Source of the DNA: CAVSCD01 sp963726335
GTDB lineage: Bacteria; Acidobacteriota; Aminicenantia; Aminicenantales; UBA8522
Length of the DNA stretch: 64,000 nucleotides
Reading direction: 5' to 3'
NCBI GenBank assembly: GCA_963726335.1
Contig: CAVSCD010000011.1
Span: forward strand, 186,001-250,000
The stretch's first letter is position 1. Every line of letters starts with the position of its first letter. A program made the position numbers and the translations under genes. Below the pieces are notes generated by a model. It searched no databases. It was not told where the DNA came from and was given only the letters and a program-made list of their open reading frames with translations. Below, one piece after another: positions 8,531 to 17,270 of the stretch.

Positions 8531-9144
8531 ACGCTTACCAGACAAAGCACCGAAGCTCGACGCGCGCCGGACGTCGCCCGGCGGCGGCCGCCCTGGCCGC
8601 CGTAGCCGTGCTGCTCATATTGTGCTGGTCCTGTAAGAGCCCGACCAGCCCGGATGACGGCGAAGCCGACATCGTCGTCCTCAGCCGTTGGTTGGACCCC
8701 GTGGACATCTATATGGACGGCGCTTTCCAATTCTGGCTGAGCTATAAAAATTCCGCGGAGATCGACAATGTCTCCCGGGAGAGCCACGTCATGGAAGCCA
8801 GGAGCCAGGTCACCGGGGAGGTCGTCGCCCAGGAAACTCTGGAGGTCACGACCCGGACCGATTACTCCTGGACGGTCGATCGCATCGCCCGGATCAACTG
8901 CAGCAACGGCTTCCGTGAGCCCCTGAAGGTCTTCATGGACGGCGTTTATCAATTCGACCTGGCCGAGCGTGAAGACCGGTGGATCCTTGACGTTCCGCTG
9001 GGTGAGCACTTTCTGGCGGCCTTCAAGGTTGCCGACGGGAAGCCGGCGGCCTCCATCACCGTCAAAGTGACCGAAAACGATGATTACAGTTGGAAGATCG
9101 GCATGATCGAGGGCGGCACCCCGGTCTTGATGGCCGTGGACTAG
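8527..9144 (+). CDS. Lipoprotein with two YMDG-type repeats (paralogue of 7221-7796)
   Basis: The ATG at 8527 overlaps the barrel gene's stop. The 205-residue product has a lipoprotein signal (LAAVAVLLILCWSC) and two modules like those of the gene at 7221: ADIVVLSRWLDPVDIYMDG to RTDYSWTVD, and ARINCSNGFREPLKVFMDG to NDDYSWKIG. The motif (V/I)(Y/F)MDGxYQF recurs. Gene order (lipoprotein, barrel, lipoprotein) suggests a duplicated accessory protein working with one barrel. The long palindromic copy B begins 39 bases after the stop. Confidence 0.7.
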   Translation: MNAYQTKHRSSTRAGRRPAAAALAAVAVLLILCWSCKSPTSPDDGEADIVVLSRWLDPVDIYMDGAFQFWLSYKNSAEIDNVSRESHVMEARSQVTGEVVAQETLEVTTRTDYSWTVDRIARINCSNGFREPLKVFMDGVYQFDLAEREDRWILDVPLGEHFLAAFKVADGKPAASITVKVTENDDYSWKIGMIEGGTPVLMAVD

Positions 9145-9183
9145 CCTTGAACGACGTCGTCCCGGCGGTCGGGCCGGGAATCA

Positions 9184-9483
9184 CCTCCAAACATGTGACG
9201 GCGGTGATTTCACTGAGGGGTGGCACGGCGATAGACCCTGCGCGCCCGGAGCGACGGGGACCGGCGGGAAGCGGAGTCTTCGGAGCGACCATCAGAATAG
9301 CGGCGGAGGGACTCGGAGTCGCTATTCTGCGAAATATCCTGAAAAGCTCTTGACTATCAGTTCACCCGGGGGCAAAGGGTGATACCGGCGAAGATTCGGG
9401 ATCTTATCCGACGGCGCGAGGACGCACAGGGGCGCGCCGTGACAGGCCCCCAATTCTCAATCACCTGATCACATGGATGGAGA
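9184..9483. repeat. Palindromic dispersed element, family 1, long copy B
   Basis: A 300-bp near-identical partner of copy A (2203-2503), with ends CCTCCAAACATGTGA and TCACATGGATGGAGA and the same inner stems. It fills most of the gene-free stretch 9145-9660; the rest holds a promoter at 9507. Confidence 0.85.
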
Positions 9484-9506
9484 TGCAATCGTCGAGCCGG
9501 GGCCGC

Positions 9507-9535
9507 TTGACAAAGCCCGTTCGGCTCCTTATTTT
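9507..9535 (+). promoter_or_regulatory. Promoter of the eRF1-like gene
   Basis: TTGACA (9507-9512), a 17-base spacer and TATTTT (9530-9535). The leader to the ATG at 9661 is about 115 bases. Confidence 0.65.
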
Positions 9536-9660
9536 AGATAGTGCGTGAGCGTCACGAGCGTGAAGTTCCGACCGGGTTCGCGACTCAGGGGGACAACCAA
9601 ATCCGATTCCGGGCCCGCTTCTGTCCGGGCATCTGAAAATCTCTCGGAAAAGGAGACCGT

Positions 9661-10809
9661 ATGAAGTTCACCTCGCGAAGTCAGATCGAGTCACTCGGGC
9701 ATCTCCAGGCCGGCGATTTCTGGATCAGCTCGTTCTATCTGGACACCGACAAGAGCCGTCTGACCAGGAAGGAGATCGGCCTGACGTTGAAGAACCTATT
9801 GAACGAAGCCCGCGGAAAGCTCGAGCCGATGGACCTCGCCAAGGCCAACAAGGAATCCCTCTCTCAGGATCTGGAAAAGATCGGCGCCTTCGCCGGGCAG
9901 TCGATCCTGTCCTCGAGCGCGCCGGGGCTGGCCGCTTTCTCCCGCGCCGGGGCCGGCTTTTGGCAGGATTTCACCCTGCCCCGGGCGCCGCGCAACCATC
10001 TGGTCTTCGAGAGGGGCGCGTACCTTCGGCCCCTGACCGTGATCCTGGACGAGTTCCATCCGATTTGCGCACTCATCCTCGAGCGCCAGGAGGCACGCTG
10101 GTACAGCGTCTTCATGGGAGAGATCAGCCTGCTGAACCGGCTGGCCAGCGAAGTTCCGAGCCGGGTGCGCGAAGGCGGGTTCGAGGGCACCGAGGCCAGG
10201 CGGATCGAGCGCCACATCGACGCCCATCTTCACGAGCACTTCAAAAAGGCGGCCCAGATGACGTTCGAGCTGTCCAAGAAGAACCACTTCGACTGGCTTT
10301 TCCTGGGATGCCAGGAGGAATACCGTCCCGTGTTCGAGCCGCTGCTCCATCCTTATGTTCTCGAGAGGCTGAAGGGCCATCTCAAGATCAACGGTTACGA
10401 CGAGACCGAGGCCAAGATCCTCAAGCAGGCGTTGGAGATCGAGCAGACGCTGCGTCTGGCCGAGGAGACGTCCTTGGGCCAGAATCTCGTGTCCGAGCTC
10501 GAAAAGGGCGGCCGGGCCGTGTCCGGACTCCGGGAGGTCCTTCGCAAGCTGAACGTGCATGAAGTGCAGACCCTGGTCCTGAACAGGAATTATTCCCAGG
10601 GAGGCCTCGTCTGCCCGAAATGCCATTTCCTTTATTTGGATGAGGTCCGCTGTCCGAACTGCCAGATCAAGACCGACAAGGTCGACGACATCGTCCACGA
10701 GGGCGTCCACGCCGCAATGGATCACAAGGGGCAGGTGCATTACTTGACCAGCCCATCGAAGCTCGACCACTTCGGGGAAATCGGGGCGTTCCTGAGGTTC
10801 AGAAGCTAG
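9661..10809 (+). CDS. Bacterial eRF1/Vms1-like (baeRF) protein with zinc ribbon
   Basis: The 382-residue protein follows the layout of bacterial relatives of archaeal/eukaryotic release factor 1: an N-terminal domain with SSFYLDTDKSRLTRKE, a central domain with HPICALILERQEARWYSVFMGE and RHIDAHLHEHFKKAAQ, then an L7Ae-like C-terminal domain with VQTLVLNRNYSQGGLVCPKC. A C4 zinc ribbon has cysteines at 318, 321, 331 and 334. Family relatives such as Vms1/ANKZF1 cleave peptidyl-tRNA on stalled ribosomes; whether this one does is inference. It is preceded by its own promoter and a GGAAAAGGAGA ribosome site, and is convergent with the RND operon. Confidence 0.75.
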   Translation: MKFTSRSQIESLGHLQAGDFWISSFYLDTDKSRLTRKEIGLTLKNLLNEARGKLEPMDLAKANKESLSQDLEKIGAFAGQSILSSSAPGLAAFSRAGAGFWQDFTLPRAPRNHLVFERGAYLRPLTVILDEFHPICALILERQEARWYSVFMGEISLLNRLASEVPSRVREGGFEGTEARRIERHIDAHLHEHFKKAAQMTFELSKKNHFDWLFLGCQEEYRPVFEPLLHPYVLERLKGHLKINGYDETEAKILKQALEIEQTLRLAEETSLGQNLVSELEKGGRAVSGLREVLRKLNVHEVQTLVLNRNYSQGGLVCPKCHFLYLDEVRCPNCQIKTDKVDDIVHEGVHAAMDHKGQVHYLTSPSKLDHFGEIGAFLRFRS

Positions 10810-10825
10810 AGAGTCTGCCCGGCAC

Positions 10826-10851
10826 GGGGCCGGCCCCCGGGGGGCCGCCCC
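10826..10851. terminator. Bidirectional GC hairpin between convergent genes
   Basis: GGGGCcGGCCCC and GGGGCCgCCCC form a nearly perfect stem between the eRF1-like gene and the 3' end of the RND operon. TGTCTTTC follows on plus. Confidence 0.55.
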
Positions 10852-10873
10852 TGTCTTTCAGCAGAACCCGACC

Positions 10874-13800
10874 TCAGGCCGCCGCTTTCTTTTCCTTGAA
10901 CCGTATCTTATTGACTACACTGTAGATGACCGGAATGACGAAGAGCGTCAGCACGGTCGTCGCGGTCAGGCCGAAGGCGATGGCGACGCCCATGGGCGCC
11001 CGGAACTCGGAGCCCGAGGACCGGGAGAAGGCCATGGGCAGCGTGCCCAGGATGGTCGTCAAGGCGGTCAGCAATACAGCCCGCAGCCGCGTCGTCGCGC
11101 CCTGCAGAATGGCCTCCCGCTTGTCGACCCCGCGCTTGATGAGCTGGTTGATGTAGTCGATCATGACGATGCCGTTGTTGACGGCGATCCCGGCCAGCAT
11201 GATGACGCCGACGAGGGCCGCCAGACTGACCGTCCGGCCCGTAATGAGCAGGCCGAAGATGACGCCGATGATCCCCAGGGGCACGGTGAACATGATGATG
11301 AAGGGGTGGGTGAAGTGCTCGAACTGTGAGGCCATGATCATGTAGACGAGCAGGATGGCCAGGGCGAAGGCGGCGGCCAGGATGAGGAAGGCCTCCTGCA
11401 TGTCCTCGTAGGAGCCGCCGTACTCGAGGAAGTAGCCCGGCGGCAGGGTCTTTTCAAAACCGGTCAGCCGGGCCTTGATCTCCCGGACGACGCTGCCGAG
11501 GTCGCGGTCGGCGATGTTGGCGGTCACGGAGACGCGGCGCGATTGGTTCTCGCGGTCGATCCGGATGGGGCCCTGGCCGGACGTGATGTCGGCCACCTGC
11601 TCGAGGTAGACCGTCTGGCCGGCGGCCGTCCGGATGGGGATGCTGCGGACCTCGTCCAGGCTGTCGCGGTATTCCTTCTTGAACCGCAGCCGGACGTCGA
11701 TCTCGTCGGAGCCCTCGCGGTAGCGGGTGGCCACCCTGCCGAGCGTCGCCGTCTGGACGGTGTTGGCCACCTGGTAGACGGACAGGCCCAGCCGGTAGGC
11801 CCGCTCCCGATCGATCTTGATCTGGACCTCGGGCTTGCCGGCGGCCAGGCTATGGGTGAGGTCGCGGACCCCTTCTACCCCCGAGATCAGACGGACGATC
11901 TGGTCGGCCTGGCCCTCCAGCGTGGCCAGCTCCTTGCCGAAGAGCTTGATCTCGACCGGGGCCGCGGAGCCGCCCATCATCGACTGGCTCATGTCGAGCG
12001 CTTCGAACCTGACGCCGCGCAAGTTGGGCAGCTGACGGCGGATCCGCTCCAGGATCTGCTTGTCGGACTCCTTCCGCTTGTCGCGCTTGACCAGCCCGAC
12101 CCAGAGCAGACCCTCGTGCGTGCCGGTGTTGGAGAAGCTCGAGGCCGAGTCGCCGGCGTCCTGCTCGCTCTGGGAGCCGGACTGGGCCGAGATCATCGTG
12201 ATCTCGGGCATCTTGGCCATGATGTTCTCGACCAGCCCGACGACCCGGTCGGTCTCCTCGAGGGACGTGCCGACGGGCATGCGGACCTTGAGCATGATCA
12301 TGTCCATGTCCTGGGCGGGGATGAACTCCGTGCCCAGGAAGGGGACGATGGCCAGGGAGAGGACGAGGGCCAGGAGGGCCCCGCCGAGGACCCAGCGGCG
12401 GTGGTGGAGGGCCCAATCGAGCCGCTTCCGGTACCAGGCCCGGGGCTTGGCGAACTGGCGCTCCTCGGGCGCCTTGGCGATGGACTTGAGGCTCTTCTTC
12501 GAGCGGAAGAGGAGGGACGTGGACAGGGGAACGATGGTCAGGGCGACGAAGAGCGAAGCCAGGAGGGAGAAGGCGATGGACAGGCCGAGGGCCTGGGTCA
12601 TCTTGCCGGTGATGCCCGAGGCGAAGATCATGGGGAAGAAGACGGCGATCGTCGTCAGGGTCGAAGCCGTGATGGCCATGCCGACCTCGGAGGTCCCGGC
12701 GATACTGGCCTGGTCGGCTCCCTCGCCCTCCTCGAGATGCCGGTAGACGTTCTCGATGACGACGATGGCGTTGTCGACGAGCATGCCGACGCCCAAGGCC
12801 AGGCCTCCGAGCGTCAGCAGATTGAGGGTGTAGCCGGCCGCGTAGAGGGCGATGAAGGTGGTGATGATGGACAGGGGGATGGCCAGGCTGATGACGAAAG
12901 TCGGCCGCCAGTTCCTCAGGAAGGCGAAGATGAGGAGGATGGCCAGAAGGCCGCCCTGCCAGGCGTTAGTGACCGTGTTGCTGGTCGTCTGCTCGATCAT
13001 ATCGCCCTGGTCCATGGCGACGTGGAAGACGGGATTGCCGGGCATGGTCCCTATGAGCTTCTTGATCTCCGACTTGACGGCCGAGCTGGCGATCTGGGTG
13101 TTGGCGCCCGAGCGCTTACTGACGATGAGGTAAACGCCGTTCTGCCCTTGGATCCGCGCGGCGTAACGCATCTCCTTGAGGGTGTCCTTGACCTCGGCGA
13201 CGTCCGAGACGTAGACGGGCTCGCCGGTCGCGGACATGCCGACGACGGTCCGGCGGATGTCGTCGAGGCCCTTGAACTCGCCCATGGTCCGGACGAGGAC
13301 CTCCGAGTAGCGCTCGACGAGGTTCCCGGCCGGCAGGTTGAGGTTCTCCGCCCCCAGGGCCATCCGGATCTGGTCGAGGGTCAGGCCCCGGCTCTCCAGG
13401 GCGGCCCGGTCGACGTCGACCAGGATCTCGCGCTCGTCCATGGAGAAGACCCGGGCCGAAGCGACGCCGTCGATGCGCTCGAGGCGCGGCGCGACCTCGT
13501 CCTCGACGATCGTCTTGAGCTTCATAGCCGGCATGTCGCTGGTGATGCCGTAGAAGATGACCGGGAACGAGCTGAAGCTGAACTTCATGACCAGCGGCTC
13601 GCCGGCCTCTTCCGGGAGGTACTGTTCGTAGAGGCCGATCTGGTCGCGGATGTCCTGGGCGGCGAAGTCGAGGTTGGTGCCCCACTCGAACTCGACGCTG
13701 ATGACCGAGACGCCCTCGGACGTCTGCGACGTGACCTTTTTGACCCGGTTGACCGAGCTGACGACCTGTTCGAGCGGCCGGGTCAGGACGTTCTCGATGT

Positions 13801-13972
13801 CCTCGGACGCGGCGCCCGAATAGGTCGTGATGACGGAGACCGTCGGGAATTCGAGGTCGGGGAAGTAGTCCAACCCCAGCCGGAAGAAGGAGATGGCGCC
13901 CAGGACGACCAGGATGGCCGCCATCATGGACGCGGTGACTTTACGGTTGACCGAGAATTCGGAGAGCTTCAC
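10874..13972 (-). CDS. RND efflux pump inner-membrane transporter (HAE-1/AcrB-like)
   Basis: A 1032-residue proton-driven RND transporter, the normal length for AcrB/MexB relatives. It has the N-terminal helix after FSVNRKVTASMMAAILV, two large periplasmic loops and about 12 membrane helices. The TM4 motif is GVGMLVDNAIVVIENVYRHL, with one Asp followed by Asn rather than the Asp-Asp pair of AcrB, as in many HAE-1 relatives. The second half repeats the fold (GVIMLAGIAVNNGIVMIDY). Its start overlaps the adaptor gene stop by four bases (ATGA). It is the last gene of the tetR-tolC-MFP-RND operon. Likely substrates are amphiphilic drugs or lipids; none can be read from sequence. Confidence 0.95.
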   Translation of the reverse strand: MKLSEFSVNRKVTASMMAAILVVLGAISFFRLGLDYFPDLEFPTVSVITTYSGAASEDIENVLTRPLEQVVSSVNRVKKVTSQTSEGVSVISVEFEWGTNLDFAAQDIRDQIGLYEQYLPEEAGEPLVMKFSFSSFPVIFYGITSDMPAMKLKTIVEDEVAPRLERIDGVASARVFSMDEREILVDVDRAALESRGLTLDQIRMALGAENLNLPAGNLVERYSEVLVRTMGEFKGLDDIRRTVVGMSATGEPVYVSDVAEVKDTLKEMRYAARIQGQNGVYLIVSKRSGANTQIASSAVKSEIKKLIGTMPGNPVFHVAMDQGDMIEQTTSNTVTNAWQGGLLAILLIFAFLRNWRPTFVISLAIPLSIITTFIALYAAGYTLNLLTLGGLALGVGMLVDNAIVVIENVYRHLEEGEGADQASIAGTSEVGMAITASTLTTIAVFFPMIFASGITGKMTQALGLSIAFSLLASLFVALTIVPLSTSLLFRSKKSLKSIAKAPEERQFAKPRAWYRKRLDWALHHRRWVLGGALLALVLSLAIVPFLGTEFIPAQDMDMIMLKVRMPVGTSLEETDRVVGLVENIMAKMPEITMISAQSGSQSEQDAGDSASSFSNTGTHEGLLWVGLVKRDKRKESDKQILERIRRQLPNLRGVRFEALDMSQSMMGGSAAPVEIKLFGKELATLEGQADQIVRLISGVEGVRDLTHSLAAGKPEVQIKIDRERAYRLGLSVYQVANTVQTATLGRVATRYREGSDEIDVRLRFKKEYRDSLDEVRSIPIRTAAGQTVYLEQVADITSGQGPIRIDRENQSRRVSVTANIADRDLGSVVREIKARLTGFEKTLPPGYFLEYGGSYEDMQEAFLILAAAFALAILLVYMIMASQFEHFTHPFIIMFTVPLGIIGVIFGLLITGRTVSLAALVGVIMLAGIAVNNGIVMIDYINQLIKRGVDKREAILQGATTRLRAVLLTALTTILGTLPMAFSRSSGSEFRAPMGVAIAFGLTATTVLTLFVIPVIYSVVNKIRFKEKKAAA

Positions 13973-15084
13973 TTCTTCTCCTCTTCGAGGACCTGGATCG
14001 GTGAGCCCTCCTCGAGGCCGAAGTTGCCCTCGACGATGACGGATTCCCCGTCGCCGAGACCGCCGAGGATCTCGATCATGGTCGTGTTCTGGATGCCGAG
14101 CGTGACGTTCTTCCGGACGGCATGGCCGCCCTCGGCGACGAGGACATAGGAGTTCTCGAGGATGGCCGCCTGCGGGACGACCAGCGCGTTCTCGTGCGAC
14201 TGGACCTCGAAGACGAGGTTGCCGAACGTGCCCGGCCTCAGGGCCCCGTCGCGATTGTCGACGACGACCTCGACCCCGAACTTCTTGTTCAGCGGGTCGG
14301 CCGTCAGGTTGACGACATTGACGGTGCCTAGGAAATCGCGCCCGGGCAAGGAGCCGACCCGGAGGACGGCCACCTGGCCCTTGCGGATGCGCCCGATATC
14401 CTCAGAGGTGACGGCCACGGCGAGCTTGACCTTGGAATAATCCATCAGGGTCAGAACGCCGCCGGCCCCGCCGCCGGCCCCGCCCATCATCGGGTTGATG
14501 ACGTCGCCGACCTCGGCGTTTTTCGAGGCGATGACGCCGGCGAACGGCGCCCTCATGATGGATACCTCCAAGCTGTACTTGGCCAGGTTGACCGCCGCCT
14601 GGGCCTGGGCCAGTTGAGCGATGGCCGCGTCGAAAGCCAGCTTGACCTGCTCGTGCTGTTGGGCCGAAACGGCGTCTTCCTTCACCAGCCGGTCCATCCG
14701 TTCGAGGTTGGTCTTGGCGTTGGCATGGTTGGCCTCGGCCACGGCCTGGGCGGCCTCGGCCTGCTTGAGCTGGAGCCGTATGGAGCTGGTCTCGAGCTCG
14801 GCCAGGAGCTGGCCCTTGCCCACACGGTCGCCTTCCTGGACATGGAGGACGGCGATCTTCCCGCCCGTCTCGGGGGTGATGTTGATCTTGTTCCAGGCTT
14901 CGAGCGTGCCGGTGTAGGTGAGCTTCTCGGTGATCCGTTCCCTCAGCACCTTGAACACTTTGACCGGGGCGGCCCCGACGGCCGACGTCCCGGCCGCCTG
15001 TTCCCGGGCGGCTTGTTTGCAGGCCGGGACCGCAGCCAGCAGGCCGGCCGCTGCTATAAGACTTAAGAGTTTCAGGTTTCTCAT
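13969..15084 (-). CDS. RND periplasmic adaptor (membrane fusion protein), lipoprotein
   Basis: A 371-residue HlyD/AcrA-type adaptor that links the RND pump to the TolC-type channel. It starts with a lipoprotein signal (LLSLIAAAGLLAAVPAC), followed by a barrel-sandwich half-motif (TGTLEAWNKINITPETGGKI), an alpha-hairpin (about residues 95-160, rich in Ala, Gln and Lys), the second lipoyl half (MRAPFAGVIASKNAEVGDVI) and beta-barrel and proximal domains. AAGGAGG precedes the ATG. It lies 21 bases after the tolC-like gene and overlaps the pump gene. Confidence 0.93.
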   Translation of the reverse strand: MRNLKLLSLIAAAGLLAAVPACKQAAREQAAGTSAVGAAPVKVFKVLRERITEKLTYTGTLEAWNKINITPETGGKIAVLHVQEGDRVGKGQLLAELETSSIRLQLKQAEAAQAVAEANHANAKTNLERMDRLVKEDAVSAQQHEQVKLAFDAAIAQLAQAQAAVNLAKYSLEVSIMRAPFAGVIASKNAEVGDVINPMMGGAGGGAGGVLTLMDYSKVKLAVAVTSEDIGRIRKGQVAVLRVGSLPGRDFLGTVNVVNLTADPLNKKFGVEVVVDNRDGALRPGTFGNLVFEVQSHENALVVPQAAILENSYVLVAEGGHAVRKNVTLGIQNTTMIEILGGLGDGESVIVEGNFGLEEGSPIQVLEEEKK

Positions 15085-15105
15085 CGCATCCTCCTTGAGA
15101 TGGAT

Positions 15106-16455
15106 CTACTCCGCGCTTTTCCAGTTCACACCCATGGCCTTGTCCAGCATGGCCAGGGCGATTTCGTAATCATAGACCGCCCGGAGCCGGTTGATCCGGG
15201 CCTCGCTGAGGGCGATCTGGGCGGCGGAAACGTCGAGGATCGTCGCCAGTCCCTCGCTGTAGTTGAGGTCGGACACGCGCACGCCCTCCAGGGCCTGCTC
15301 GATATTCTTTTCCTGGGAGAGAAGCGACTCCTTGGCCTGGTTCAGGTTAAGCAGAGCCGATTCGACCTCGAACTTGATGGCGTCCGTTAATCCTTTCCGG
15401 GTCTGTTCGATCTCCCGGACCGCCGCCTTGGCCTCGGCGACCTGGGCGGGGACCCGGAAGCCCTTGAAGATCGGGATGTTCAGGATCAGGTTGAAAGAAT
15501 AGTAGTTCTCCCAGCTCACACTGTTGAACTTCAGGTAATCCCCCCAATAGTTATAATTTCCGGCGACCGCCACGGTCGGGAGCGCGTCGGCCAGGGCGAT
15601 CTTCCGCATTTCCTCGGCGATCATCTTCTGGTAGCTGATGAGGCTGAGCTCGGGCCGGTTGGCCAGGGCGCTCGACAAGCTTGTCTCCGGGTCGGGTTCC
15701 ACGGGCCGGTAAGTCAGCTCGCCGACAATCTCGACCGGCTGGGAGATATCCAACCCCAGCACCGTCTTGAGTCCGGCTTCGGTGATCTTCACGCTGTTCC
15801 GCGCCTGGATCACCGGCGGCTTCTGGTTGGAGGTCCGGACTTCGGCCCTCAGCAGGTCCAGCCGGGAGGAGATACCGACTTCGTACATATTTCTGACGGT
15901 CCCGAGGGTCTTCTCGGCCAAGCTCAGGGATTCCTCCGTGACTTTGACCAATTCCTTGGCCACCAGGTAATTGAAGAACGCCCGCTTGGCGCTGAAAACG
16001 GTTTCCTGGTTCGTTTGGCGCACCGACTCCTCAGAAGCCAGGAGGCCGTAGCGGGCCTGCTTGTACCCCGCGGTCAGGCGTCCCCCCGTGTAGAGGGGCA
16101 CGCTTAAATTAAAAGAGAACTGATAATTCTTGGCGAAATCGATGGTCACCCGCTGCGGCCGCCCTCCCGGGATGAGCGAGGGGAACTCAATCGAGAACGC
16201 TTTCCTGTCCAGGCTGGTCTGGCCGATGGCGTCCAGGCTTGGGAAAAACTGGGCCGCCGCCTGCCTCACCCGGGACTGGGCCGCATCCACCCTTTCCTGC
16301 GATGCCAGATAAGACGGGTTCTGGGAGAGCGCCAGGTCGATGCTCTTTTCCAGCGTCAAGGTGATCTTCTCGGCCGGGCTTTCCTGGGCCAGGGCCGTCG
16401 AGCCCGGCGCCCAGACGAGGAATCCTACCAATATCGTCAGTGCGGTGTGTTTCAT
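15106..16455 (-). CDS. TolC-family outer-membrane efflux protein
   Basis: A 449-residue outer-membrane factor starting at ATG 16455 (MKHTALTILVGFLVW, signal peptide cut after ALAQ), with AAGGAGT upstream. The two internally related halves typical of TolC proteins are visible: LTLEKSIDLALSQNPSYLAS with coiled-coil RVDAAQSRVRQAAAQFFP, and the second repeat with ANRPELSLISYQKMIAEEMR and LNYSEGLATILDVSAAQIAL. It would form the trimeric exit duct for the pump encoded downstream. Its ATG overlaps the stop of the TetR gene (ATGA). Confidence 0.93.
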   Translation of the reverse strand: MKHTALTILVGFLVWAPGSTALAQESPAEKITLTLEKSIDLALSQNPSYLASQERVDAAQSRVRQAAAQFFPSLDAIGQTSLDRKAFSIEFPSLIPGGRPQRVTIDFAKNYQFSFNLSVPLYTGGRLTAGYKQARYGLLASEESVRQTNQETVFSAKRAFFNYLVAKELVKVTEESLSLAEKTLGTVRNMYEVGISSRLDLLRAEVRTSNQKPPVIQARNSVKITEAGLKTVLGLDISQPVEIVGELTYRPVEPDPETSLSSALANRPELSLISYQKMIAEEMRKIALADALPTVAVAGNYNYWGDYLKFNSVSWENYYSFNLILNIPIFKGFRVPAQVAEAKAAVREIEQTRKGLTDAIKFEVESALLNLNQAKESLLSQEKNIEQALEGVRVSDLNYSEGLATILDVSAAQIALSEARINRLRAVYDYEIALAMLDKAMGVNWKSAE

Positions 16456-17144
16456 CGCGATACTCCTTTCGCCTTGTGACCGGCGTTCTCCATCCCCCGC
16501 AGGATGAACTCGTGCATGATGTCGGCGGCTTCCCGGACGGTTAAAGCCCGCTCTTGCCAGGACCGGAGATGGCAGTACCCCTGAAGCGTGGACTCGAGGA
16601 TGGTCACGGCCGACGCCACGTCGACCTTCCGGAACTCCCCGGACGCCACGCCCTGTTCGATGATCCGGGCCGCGCCGTCGAGGATGGACTTCCGCTTGGT
16701 CTTCAGCTCGTCCAGGAACTCGAGTTCGGCCGCCGAGGTCAGCCGCCTCTCGTCGGCCACGAAGAGGCTCATCCTGTCCCGGAATTCCCGGTCCATCCAC
16801 AGCATCCGGGCGACGTTTTCCTTCTCCTGGTTGTACTCGAGATAGAAGCGGATGCCTTCCCTCAGCTTTTTCCGGGCGCTCCCCGGCCCCCGGCTGATCT
16901 CCTGGATGCCTTGAGCGATCTCGTCGAAGAAGTTGGCCAGGATCTCGAGCACGAGGCCGGTCTTGCCCCGGAAGTACTGATAAAGTGTGGCCTTGGAGAA
17001 CCCGGCCTCCCGGGCGACGTCGTCCATGGTCGTGACGCCCAGGCCCTTGTGGACGATGACCCGTTCGGCGGCCTGGAGGATGAGCCGCCGGTACTCCCGG
17101 CGCCGCCAATCCTCGCGTTCCCGCTGGGGTTCAGTTTTGACCAT
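16452..17144 (-). CDS. TetR-family transcriptional regulator of the efflux operon
   Basis: A 230-residue repressor. The N-terminal helix-turn-helix is RLILQAAERVIVHKGLGVTT then MDDVAREAGFSKATLYQYF, a textbook TetR DNA-binding region at residues 20-60; the C-terminal ligand domain is divergent. The ATG at 17144 is chosen because GAGGA lies six bases upstream; a start at 17183 would add residues with no site. It is the first gene of the operon with tolC, MFP and RND genes, and a palindrome lies just downstream of its promoter. Autorepression and drug-induced release are inferred from this arrangement and from family precedent. Confidence 0.92.
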   Translation of the reverse strand: MVKTEPQREREDWRRREYRRLILQAAERVIVHKGLGVTTMDDVAREAGFSKATLYQYFRGKTGLVLEILANFFDEIAQGIQEISRGPGSARKKLREGIRFYLEYNQEKENVARMLWMDREFRDRMSLFVADERRLTSAAELEFLDELKTKRKSILDGAARIIEQGVASGEFRKVDVASAVTILESTLQGYCHLRSWQERALTVREAADIMHEFILRGMENAGHKAKGVSR

Positions 17145-17186
17145 CTTTCGTCCTCGGATTAGATATAAAACCGGTAGGTTCATAAA

Positions 17187-17204
17187 CTAAACTGCCGAGT
17201 TTAG
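17187..17204. promoter_or_regulatory. Palindromic operator candidate for the TetR regulator
   Basis: A perfect 7+4+7 palindrome, CTAAACT-GCCG-AGTTTAG, lies eight bases downstream of the -10 of the tetR promoter, covering the expected transcription start region. Size and place match TetR-family autorepressor sites. Confidence 0.7.
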
Positions 17205-17211
17205 ATTTCAT

Positions 17212-17240
17212 ATCCTAGCGTTTGGGGTCCCGATTGTCAA
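17212..17240 (-). promoter_or_regulatory. Promoter of the tetR-tolC-MFP-RND operon
   Basis: On minus: TTGACA (17240-17235), a 17-base spacer and TAGGAT (17217-17212). Confidence 0.75.
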
Positions 17241-17270
17241 GAGGCTGGGGGGAGACCGCCGCGGGCCGGC

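Noticed and set aside
11543..14149. Very long open frame opposite the RND and adaptor genes
   Set aside because: It is the complement of a strongly supported transporter; its composition (Asp/Gly/Leu/Arg-rich) is typical of antisense frames in GC-rich DNA.
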